Source: UBA1046 sp964624395 (GTDB taxonomy: Bacteria; Bacillota; Clostridia; Saccharofermentanales; DTU023). From it: a DNA stretch of 5,292 bases. The DNA lies in NCBI GenBank assembly GCA_964624395.1, contig CAZUWY010000063.1, positions 1 to 5,292 on the forward strand, given 5' to 3'. The translations under genes and the position numbers were made by a program. Shown in pieces: positions 1 through 5,292 of this stretch (position 1 is the stretch's first letter; the number at the start of each line of letters is the position of its first letter). The notes under the pieces are model-generated. The model had not been told where the DNA came from and searched no databases. It saw only the letters and a list, made by a program, of their open reading frames with translations.

Positions 1-204
1 GTGATTATATTCATTTTTCAAGGTTCATTCACCACTTATGTGGTGGGAAAGTTGAATTATTAAGCTTATAAATCTATTTCTGACAATTAGCATTCAGAGG
101 GAAAGCTTGATGGAAAGGGTATTTCTCATTATTAATCCTCAGTAAATTATGATTGCTTGAGAACATAGCAAATGCAACAGATTAATTATCTTCAGATAGC
201 CGTA

Positions 205-242
205 CCATTTGCTTCTCGTTATTATCATAAGAAGCCAAATGG
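205..242 (-). repeat. Second inverted repeat overlapping the terminator hairpin
   Basis: CCATTTGCTTCT (205-216) can pair with the segment 230-242 over 12 bp with one bulged C. The right arm reuses bases 236-242, which also form one arm of the 236-261 hairpin, so the two structures cannot form fully at the same time. What it does is unknown. Confidence 0.45.
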
Positions 243-261
243 GGGCAGATGCCCCCATTTG
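236..261 (-). terminator. Perfect hairpin after the large gene, probable terminator
   Basis: CAAATGGGGGC (236-246) and GCCCCCATTTG (251-261) form a perfect 11-bp stem with a four-base loop, 25 bases beyond the stop codon of the large gene. In the minus-strand transcript the stem is followed by GCTTCTTATG, which is only partly T-rich. It is either an intrinsic terminator with a poor U tract or a 3'-end stabilising hairpin. The location and GC-rich stem favour an operon end. Confidence 0.55.
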
Positions 262-286
262 TAACGATCACACTCCAAATACCTGC

Positions 287-3200
287 TCATTTATTTTCTA
301 AGGATTCCATAAACATACTTACAGCTTTGACAAAAGCAAGTGGATTTTCTCTCGGGAGATTATGGGCTGTATCAGACACAACTTTGATACTTCCATTTGG
401 AGTTAATGCATTGTAGAAGGCTGCCGCTGCAGGCGAGCCACTGTCATATTCTCCAGCAATATAGATTACCGGAATTTCAATATTTTTCAGGAGTTTGGTT
501 GAATCATGACCCTGAAGTATACCGGTGCAAGAAAATTCAGAAGGCCCCCACATATAATTGTATACGCTAAAGCCGTCGATTTCTCTCTTGTCGGGTTCGG
601 TTGGATTGCCGTCGAAGGCTCCTGCTGTTCTGCTGTAGAAATGATCCGAATAGATTTCATTGATTTTGTCATATTCTTCTGTGTAATTGCCAGTAGCCTC
701 GCATTCTTTAACAACTTCCCACATCTCCTCACCATCAGGTAAAGATTTGATTAATCTTTGTGCATCAAGAAGCCACATGTCGACATTGAGGAAAGGACCA
801 ATAAGGACAAGGCCCTTTAGGCCTTCAGGAGTCTTTGTTCCTGCGTATTCAACCGCAAGCATGGAACCCCATGAATGTCCTGCCAGTGCGTATTCTTTAA
901 AACCAAAATACGCAACAACCTCTTCTAGTTCATCAGGAAATCTTTCAATGGTGAATAATTCGCTGGCCTCTTCTTCCGTCTGGTAGTCTTCAGAGATATC
1001 GGAACCATTACTGCCCAGCTGATTATAGTAAACAACCGGTCTATCGTTAGCGAGACTTGTTGTTTTAAAGAAAGCAGTTGCATTTGATCCTGGTCCGCCA
1101 TGCAGGAAGATCAAAGGAATACCAGCCTTGTCTTCACCATAAATCCTGTAGAATACTTCGCCTCCGTTAACAGGTATCGTGCCAGATTTGAAGCCCTCAG
1201 GCCAACCAGACTCATCAAAGATGATTCCTTCATCCCAGCTCCCAGCAATCTCATCATCTAAATCTTCGTCTTCCTCAGGAGCATCTGCATCTTCAGCACC
1301 AGATTCAATCTTCTCAAGAAATTCCAAGACAGCAGCATTGAATGCTTCCGGATTCTCTCTCGTTGTGTTGTGAGCGGTTCCAGGCACAACAACAACGCTT
1401 CCATTTGGAGTAAGAGAATTATAGAACTCGGCAGCAGCTGGAGAGCCACTGTCATATTCGCCGGCAATATATACTATTGGCATTTCCAGTCCAGCGAGTA
1501 GCTTGGTGGAGTCATGGCCTCGCAATTGCCCCGTACAGGAGAACTCAGAAGGCCCCCACATATAGTTATAAACACTAAATCCTTCTATTGCTCTTCTGTC
1601 TGGATCAGATGGGGTTCCTTCATTAGCACCTTCAGTCCTGCTGCCAAAGTTTTTGGAATAAATCATATTAATCTCATCATATTCATCTGAGAAATTTCCA
1701 GAGGCCTCGTCTTCTAGCACAACCTCCCACATCTTATCTCCGTCTGGCAGTGACTTAATTAATCTTTCAGCATCAAGCAGCCAGACATCAACGTTCAGGA
1801 ATGGTCCGTTAAGCACTATTCCTTTTAATCCCTGCGGCTTTTTGGCAGCGGCATATTCCACAGCCAGCATTGTACCCCAGGAGCGTCCGACCAGAACAAA
1901 TTCATCAAAGCCAAAATGCTTTACGACAGCATCAAGCTCATCGGTATATCTTTCCATTGTGAAAAGTTCTTTGGCCTCATCAGCAGTCTGGTATTCATCC
2001 GAAATATCGGAGCCGCTGCTTCCGAGTTGGTTATAGTAGACAACAGGTCTATCTGCTGCCAAAACAGTGGTTTTAAAGAAGGCAGTTGAATTTCCGCCAG
2101 GTCCACCATGAAGGAAAATCAGAGGAGTGCCAGGCTTGTCTTCACCATAGATCCTGTAAAATACATGGCCTCCTTCGACAGGAATCTCACCGGTAGTGTA
2201 TCCTTCAGGCCAATCTATTTTATTGGTATCTTTAGTCTCTTGTACAGCTTGAGTGGCGTCTGCATTAATTGCTTCAAACAAAGGAATCTTCAGAATCGGA
2301 ATAGAAACCTCTTCGCTTCTTTCTTCTTCTGAGCCAGCAGCGGCAATAACAGTATTACTGTAATTGGCTCTGAATGTTCCTTCTTTGGCATCAAAATAAT
2401 CGTCAAAGAAGTTCCAAGCGACACCGCCATCCACGCAGGCAGGCTCGCACATCAAGGCGGCAAAGGAGCCAAAACGCTGAGCGGTAGAAATTACATATGT
2501 TCCTGCCGGGATTACGATAGCTTTATTTCCAGCTTCCCACTCACCTGATACAAGAGTCTGGAAATGCCCTTCATATTCAGTCCGCGGGCGGCCATCTATC
2601 ACGGCACCACCGCTGGTATAGGATTTAATGCCAAAATGCAGATAGTCTTCTGCTTGAAGTTCTAAATCTTCTTCCAGCTGGGTGATTTCGACACCGTGGA
2701 ATGTCATCAGCTCAATGAATTCTTCGCAGTCTTTATCAATCAGATAATAGGCGCCCATTGTCTCAACATCGATCGGGACAAAAGTTCCCCAGTAATCTGT
2801 TTCATAATCCACCGGCTCGCCCAGGACAATATCGTAGGGATCGCCAAATTCGTCGAGCAGACGTTCGCCTGAAACTTTTCCTTCCTCATCCATGGCATAG
2901 GATTGGATGGTAAGTTTATCTTTTCCTTCAAAAGGCATCGGGGTCATCTCAGAATTTAAAGCGACTATGTCCAATTCAGGATTAATCCCGTTCGTTGCCC
3001 GGGCTAGTGAACGCTCATCAGCAGCAGCGATCAATGCTTTGATCTCTTCCTTGTCTTCAGCGATTACCTGCAAGGCACCGTAGATAACAGAATACTGCGT
3101 GTCAACCCGATCAGAGTACTCGTCATAGGAATAGCATTCTAAGAGTAGTGCCAGACGATTTCTCAGGCCGGCATAGTTGGTGGTGTAGCGGGCATAGTCC

Positions 3201-4177
3201 TCAAATGTACGCCAGCCTTCTTCCACCAGACCGCTGTAATAAAAACCCCAGTTGCCGTAGGGGACACCCAATTTGCCCTTGGAATGCAGATAGGAGCCTT
3301 CACGCATGACCTTGCGGCAGAAGACATCGCGATTGTATTCCAGCATTTCCGGATCTGTTCCAGCGTTAAGGCCCCAGTTATAACTGATGGCGTGGCGCAT
3401 GAATGAACCGTTAGTTGCGTGAGCATCAATAAAGAGGAGTGGATTCCAGTCATTCATCAGTTGCACAATCGCTCTTCCTACCTCTGTTTCCAGTTTGGTC
3501 ATATCGCGATTTGTGTTAAAGCCGTTGCCTTCTGAGCGAGTGCCAACAAGCTTGGGAGTGAATTGACTGTTTATGCGGTTTTTGCCCAGATTATCGTTGC
3601 CGTCGGGATTGATATTGGGAGCAATGATTACAACAAGATCTTTCAGTAGTTCGTCATGCTTGCCCTGAGCCACTTCTCTGGCAAAGATCAACATGGCTTC
3701 CTTGCCTTCTACCTCGCCGGCGTGAATATTGCAGTTTACATAAACCACGCCTTTGTCTTCCGGCACATCCTCAGGACTGGCTGGGGCTTTATCGCTGACA
3801 ATGATATAGGGGATGGGTCTTAGGGCAGTGCGGAAGCTGGTCGTATCAAGTATGATTCTGCCACCGCTGTTTTCAGCAACGACCTCGAGAAATTCAATAA
3901 CTTCAGCAGATGAGGTAGTTCTGGTCCAATTGCTCGCTTCGGCCGGGGTGAGGAAATTATCCAGTACTCCGGGGGCATCAGGTTCCTCCTGAGGATCTTC
4001 TGTTGGCTCTTCAGCAGGCTCCTCTGTTGGCGCCTTTGTAGGTTCTACTGCTGGCTTATCGGTAGCAGCAGTGGGAGTATCCTCCGCTTCTGTTTCACTG
4101 GTAGCTTCTTCACTACTGCAAGCAAAAAGTGATAAAGCCATAACCAATACCAGAAGTAGTGCCAAGTACTTTTTCAT
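287..4177 (-). CDS. Surface lipoprotein fusing an M14 zinc carboxypeptidase to two tandem proline-iminopeptidase-like (S33) hydrolases
   Basis: Predicted lipid-anchored extracellular exopeptidase of 1296 residues. Residues 1-20 are a lipoprotein signal peptide (MKK, hydrophobic core, lipobox L-F-A-C20). Residues 21-70 are an acidic Pro/Thr/Glu linker. An M14 carboxypeptidase core spans about 76-390: zinc ligands H152 and E155 (HAGE), NPDG at 190-193, N223-R224 for the substrate carboxylate, third ligand H253 (DAHAT), catalytic Glu probably E347. An accessory region of about 395-635 (includes WNFFD at 588-592) resembles the C-terminal part of other long bacterial M14 enzymes. S33 copy 1 (656-959) has HGGPG 690-694, S766, D909, H936. 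An acidic linker (960-990) precedes S33 copy 2 (992-1296) with HGGPG 1026-1030, S1102, D1245, H1272. The start at 4177 is chosen because GGAG lies 6 bases upstream; a TTG ten codons earlier has no such site and would displace the signal peptide. Domain families are confident; substrate and physiological role are inferred. No frameshift or missing triad residue is seen. Confidence 0.93.
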   Translation of the reverse strand: MKKYLALLLVLVMALSLFACSSEEATSETEAEDTPTAATDKPAVEPTKAPTEEPAEEPTEDPQEEPDAPGVLDNFLTPAEASNWTRTTSSAEVIEFLEVVAENSGGRIILDTTSFRTALRPIPYIIVSDKAPASPEDVPEDKGVVYVNCNIHAGEVEGKEAMLIFAREVAQGKHDELLKDLVVIIAPNINPDGNDNLGKNRINSQFTPKLVGTRSEGNGFNTNRDMTKLETEVGRAIVQLMNDWNPLLFIDAHATNGSFMRHAISYNWGLNAGTDPEMLEYNRDVFCRKVMREGSYLHSKGKLGVPYGNWGFYYSGLVEEGWRTFEDYARYTTNYAGLRNRLALLLECYSYDEYSDRVDTQYSVIYGALQVIAEDKEEIKALIAAADERSLARATNGINPELDIVALNSEMTPMPFEGKDKLTIQSYAMDEEGKVSGERLLDEFGDPYDIVLGEPVDYETDYWGTFVPIDVETMGAYYLIDKDCEEFIELMTFHGVEITQLEEDLELQAEDYLHFGIKSYTSGGAVIDGRPRTEYEGHFQTLVSGEWEAGNKAIVIPAGTYVISTAQRFGSFAALMCEPACVDGGVAWNFFDDYFDAKEGTFRANYSNTVIAAAGSEEERSEEVSIPILKIPLFEAINADATQAVQETKDTNKIDWPEGYTTGEIPVEGGHVFYRIYGEDKPGTPLIFLHGGPGGNSTAFFKTTVLAADRPVVYYNQLGSSGSDISDEYQTADEAKELFTMERYTDELDAVVKHFGFDEFVLVGRSWGTMLAVEYAAAKKPQGLKGIVLNGPFLNVDVWLLDAERLIKSLPDGDKMWEVVLEDEASGNFSDEYDEINMIYSKNFGSRTEGANEGTPSDPDRRAIEGFSVYNYMWGPSEFSCTGQLRGHDSTKLLAGLEMPIVYIAGEYDSGSPAAAEFYNSLTPNGSVVVVPGTAHNTTRENPEAFNAAVLEFLEKIESGAEDADAPEEDEDLDDEIAGSWDEGIIFDESGWPEGFKSGTIPVNGGEVFYRIYGEDKAGIPLIFLHGGPGSNATAFFKTTSLANDRPVVYYNQLGSNGSDISEDYQTEEEASELFTIERFPDELEEVVAYFGFKEYALAGHSWGSMLAVEYAGTKTPEGLKGLVLIGPFLNVDMWLLDAQRLIKSLPDGEEMWEVVKECEATGNYTEEYDKINEIYSDHFYSRTAGAFDGNPTEPDKREIDGFSVYNYMWGPSEFSCTGILQGHDSTKLLKNIEIPVIYIAGEYDSGSPAAAAFYNALTPNGSIKVVSDTAHNLPRENPLAFVKAVSMFMESLENK
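293..1204 (-). repeat. Tandem domain copy 2: S33 proline-iminopeptidase-like hydrolase
   Basis: Second hydrolase copy (residues 992-1295), again starting with WPEG and running to the last residues of the protein. It has HGGPG at 1026-1030, elbow G-H-S1102-W-G, D1245, H1272 and the cap Glu at 1214. Each lies exactly 336 residues (1008 bases) after its counterpart in copy 1. The most conserved blocks are the VFYRIYGEDK strand, the PVVYYNQLG loop, the LLDA-RLIKSLPDG cap helix and the GFSVYNYMWGPSEFSCTG cap segment. The least conserved are the two surface helices before the nucleophile and the C-terminal helix. Confidence 0.85.
1301..2212 (-). repeat. Tandem domain copy 1: S33 proline-iminopeptidase-like hydrolase
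   Basis: First of two in-frame hydrolase copies inside the large lipoprotein (residues 656-959), opening with WPEG. It carries the HGGPG oxyanion motif of proline iminopeptidases, nucleophile elbow G-R-S766-W-G, acid D909 in GEYDSGSP and base H936 in TAHN. The cap segment MWGPSEF (E878) resembles the segment that, in characterised proline iminopeptidases such as tricorn factor F1, supplies a Glu for binding the substrate amino group. Aligned by hand without gaps to copy 2, about 217 of 304 residues match (about 71%). Confidence 0.85.
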
Positions 4178-4183
4178 AATAAA

Positions 4184-4190
4184 CTCCTTT
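4184..4190 (-). promoter_or_regulatory. Ribosome binding site of the large lipoprotein gene
   Basis: On the minus strand AAAGGAG is followed by six bases (TTTATT) and then ATG at 4177. This spacing is ideal. It fixes the start at the ATG that begins the MKKYLALL signal peptide rather than at the in-frame TTG at 4207. Confidence 0.85.
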
Positions 4191-4234
4191 TTTAGAAATG
4201 CTGACAATTTGTTTCAAAAGACTATCTACAATAC

Positions 4235-4252
4235 TTAGGACTCAGCTGACAT
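4235..4252 (-). CDS. Five-codon mini-ORF (MSAES) in the intergenic leader, possible leader peptide
   Basis: The minus strand reads GGAGGTGATTTATG and then TCA GCT GAG TCC TAA. The Shine-Dalgarno sequence (4255-4263) is a near-perfect match to the 16S anti-SD with six bases between GGAGG and ATG, stronger than the site of either flanking gene. The mini-ORF starts 31 bases after the stop of the LprI-like gene. It is in the same frame as the large lipoprotein gene, whose start is 75 bases downstream, but TAA, TAG and TGA interrupt the frame. It could be a translated leader, a ribosome-loading site, or the relic of an older start. The peptide shows no run of a regulatory amino acid. The site is certain; its function is not. 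Confidence 0.35.
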   Translation of the reverse strand: MSAES

Positions 4253-4283
4253 AAATCACCTCCAGCCTTTTTGAGATTAGATT

Positions 4284-5069
4284 TTATTCCTCCCGCTCGC
4301 GGCGAAAGAAAACACAGCCCTGATAATAGATCTCAGTTATATAGGTCATTTTTTGAATTTGCATTAATTCCTCAGCCTGAATTGAAACGTCATCACCATG
4401 GGCGATGAGGGAGACAAATTCTCGATTGCTGTCTAAAAAAGTGGTAAATTTTTGCTGAGCTTGAGATATCTTTGCTCTGTAAGGCTCATCAATAACATAG
4501 AGGCAAAGGCCCATCTTAATTTGCAGATTTTTATAGCTATCCGCTAAATCTGTTGCTAAACCCTGAGCAAAGTTTTTGTCCATCCTGACCAGTCGGCCGC
4601 TATTCCAGTCTTCTAGATCAGTTATGCGGTTAATTAGAAGCAAGAGGAGAATATCTCGGTAAAGAATAGTTCGCCTTTCCTGACCTGGCACACCAAAGTA
4701 GATTTTCACCGGTGCAAGCCAGAGCTGAGCCAAAGAGGCCTCGTAGGCAAAAAAGAAATCTTGCCAGGCTTTTTGGGCAGATTGCAGGGCTTTTTGTTCT
4801 AACTCAGGCAGATTATTTAGATAGGAGGAGTAAGCATGCTCTAGTCTATCTTCCAGTCTTGTTTGATAAAAAAAGAATTCCTCCTCTGTCATACGAAAAC
4901 TTTCCGTTTCATCGCAGGGGGAACTGTAGTAAACAGCTGCTGCTGCCCAATTCTGAGTGACAACTTGTCCGGCAGCAGTGACAATATTATTACTGGAAAT
5001 ACAAAAAGCGAACAAAATGAAAACTATAAATATTGTCGTCTTCTTAATTGCTTTAGCACCACTAGCCAA
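4284..5069 (-). CDS. Exported LprI-like (DUF1311-type) protein, possible lysozyme inhibitor-like
   Basis: A 261-residue secreted protein. The N-terminus is a Sec signal peptide: lysines at 6, 9 and 10, a hydrophobic core at about 13-24, then VTAAG with cleavage likely after A32 or A33. The Cys in the core (FAFC) does not make a good lipobox, so a soluble or wall-associated product is more likely than a lipoprotein. Residues about 60-150 fit the LprI/DUF1311 pattern: a long amphipathic helix ending in ALQSAQKAWQDF (W102), a Gly-containing turn, and a second helix ending in a Thr-x-x-Leu motif (RITDLEDW, 148-155). The C-terminal 100 residues are mainly helical and unrecognised. The mature part has three Cys (52, 189, 252). 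Members of this family inhibit lysozyme in mycobacteria, but many homologues are untested, so the function here is tentative. The TTG at 5069 is preferred because GGGAG lies nine bases upstream; the TTG at 5075 (two more residues) is only three bases from it. Probably co-transcribed with the large peptidase gene. Confidence 0.7.
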   Translation of the reverse strand: MASGAKAIKKTTIFIVFILFAFCISSNNIVTAAGQVVTQNWAAAAVYYSSPCDETESFRMTEEEFFFYQTRLEDRLEHAYSSYLNNLPELEQKALQSAQKAWQDFFFAYEASLAQLWLAPVKIYFGVPGQERRTILYRDILLLLLINRITDLEDWNSGRLVRMDKNFAQGLATDLADSYKNLQIKMGLCLYVIDEPYRAKISQAQQKFTTFLDSNREFVSLIAHGDDVSIQAEELMQIQKMTYITEIYYQGCVFFRREREE

Positions 5070-5078
5070 TTTCAATCA

Positions 5079-5083
5079 CTCCC
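5079..5083 (-). promoter_or_regulatory. Ribosome binding site of the LprI-like gene, with two candidate TTG starts
   Basis: The minus strand reads GGGAGTGATTGAAATTG. The GGGAG core is three bases from the first TTG (5075) and nine from the second (5069). Spacing favours the second. No ATG lies in frame before residue 60, and starting there would remove the signal peptide, so a TTG start is needed. Confidence 0.6.
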
Positions 5084-5101
5084 AGTTAATTTATTCGATA
5101 G

Positions 5102-5127
5102 ATTTATTTTAACTAGTTAATGTAAAT
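5102..5127. promoter_or_regulatory. Quasi-palindrome upstream of the LprI-like gene, candidate operator
   Basis: A perfect 12-base core TTAACTAGTTAA (5109-5120) is flanked by ATTTA and TAAAT arms at matching distance. Eleven of the 13 base pairs are Watson-Crick and one is a wobble. It lies 26 bases upstream of the outer TTG and just before the Shine-Dalgarno site, where a repressor or activator site would be expected. The AT-rich context makes chance palindromes more likely. No convincing -35/-10 pair was found around it. Confidence 0.3.
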
Positions 5128-5249
5128 AAATTTAAGCTTTGCCCTTGATCTGCAAATTCATTAAATTAAACGGACAAAATCGAGTGCTGGTGGAAATCTT
5201 TGTAGATAGTAAATTGCTTCTTGATCAGAATTTAACAATGTTTTGTGTA

Positions 5250-5283
5250 AATTGCAAGATATAGAACAAATAATATTGCAATT
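5250..5283. repeat. Short inverted repeat AATTGCAA / TTGCAATT
   Basis: Eight-base arms at 5250-5257 and 5276-5283 are perfect complements separated by 18 bases. A related GTAAATTGC occurs at 5209-5217 and again at 5247-5255. These lie in the AT-rich non-coding stretch 5076-5292, where no gene is visible. They may be protein-binding sites of this or an upstream gene, or chance. Confidence 0.25.
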
Positions 5284-5292
5284 ATTATCCTT

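Larger units (their letters stand above)
1..286. other. AT-rich non-coding region downstream of the large gene
   Basis: No supported gene lies here. Besides the hairpins at 205-261 there is a 6-bp stem CACCAC/GTGGTG (30-45, four-base loop) without a T tract on either strand. Two plus-strand frames are open from the left edge (to 63 and to 71), but the 20-22 residues they encode are not recognisable. Confidence 0.5.

Noticed and set aside
1..71. Possible C-terminal tail of a gene entering from the left edge
   Set aside because: Two plus-strand frames are open for only 20-22 codons and neither encodes a recognisable end.
110..145. Eleven-codon plus-strand ORF (MERVFLIINPQ) behind GAGGG
   Set aside because: It is too short and unrecognised, and no promoter or conservation can be seen; such matches are expected by chance.
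687..986. 99-codon open frame on the plus strand, with a similar one at 1842-2036
   Set aside because: They lie opposite equivalent parts of the two duplicated hydrolase domains, and their similarity follows from that duplication. Neither has a convincing start or family match.
4178..4207. Upstream in-frame TTG start adding ten residues (MSAFLKKEFI) to the large protein
   Set aside because: It has no Shine-Dalgarno sequence and places ten residues before the signal peptide, while the ATG at 4177 has GGAG at ideal spacing.
4190..4219. Promoter-like TTGAAA - 17 bases - TAAAAA on the minus strand before the large gene
   Set aside because: Transcription would start within or after the ribosome binding site, leaving no usable leader. 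The match is probably chance in AT-rich DNA.
5008..5075. Lipoprotein anchor for the LprI-like protein
   Set aside because: The only Cys in the signal region is preceded by F-A-F, which is a poor lipobox, and an ordinary signal-peptidase site (VTAA) follows.
4712..5120. Plus-strand open frames of 82 and 85 codons over the LprI-like gene
   Set aside because: They overlap each other and are antisense to a gene with a clear signal peptide and family pattern.
5076..5292. Sigma-70 promoter for the gene pair
   Set aside because: TTTACA and TAAAAT occur on the minus strand but not at workable spacing from each other or from other good hexamers, so no promoter is called.

Overview
The window holds two genes, both on the minus strand, probably transcribed as one unit from right to left. 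A lipoprotein signal peptide with a Firmicutes-style lipobox, TTG start use, purine-rich Shine-Dalgarno sites, an acidic Glu/Pro/Thr linker after the lipid anchor, and AT-rich flanks around a moderate-GC coding body all suggest a low- to mid-GC Gram-positive of the Clostridia type. That placement is an inference; there is no rRNA or marker gene to test it.

Layout, in transcription order. From 5292 to 5076 is an AT-rich non-coding leader with a 26-base quasi-palindrome (5102-5127) and a short inverted repeat (5250-5283). From 5069 to 4284 is a 261-residue exported protein resembling the LprI-type (DUF1311) lysozyme-inhibitor fold. From 4283 to 4178 is a 106-base gap with no visible terminator; it carries a five-codon mini-ORF behind a near-perfect Shine-Dalgarno sequence. 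From 4177 to 287 is a 1296-residue predicted surface lipoprotein. From 286 to 1 is AT-rich non-coding DNA with a perfect 11-bp hairpin just after the stop codon, the likely operon end, and a second hairpin that competes with it.

The large protein is the main point of interest. It joins a complete M14 zinc-carboxypeptidase module (HxxE...H zinc site, NxNR substrate site, late catalytic Glu, and a C-terminal accessory region) to two complete proline-iminopeptidase-like S33 alpha/beta hydrolases in tandem. Both hydrolase copies keep HGGPG, the GxSWG nucleophile, and the acid and His of the triad. All of these sites are exactly 336 residues apart, so the duplication has no net length change. One polypeptide anchored outside the membrane would therefore combine a C-terminal exopeptidase with two N-terminal exopeptidases, a plausible machine for trimming peptides from both ends. 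The exported LprI-like neighbour would act in the same compartment. A shared role in host, wall or protein-rich surroundings is possible but not shown by the sequence.
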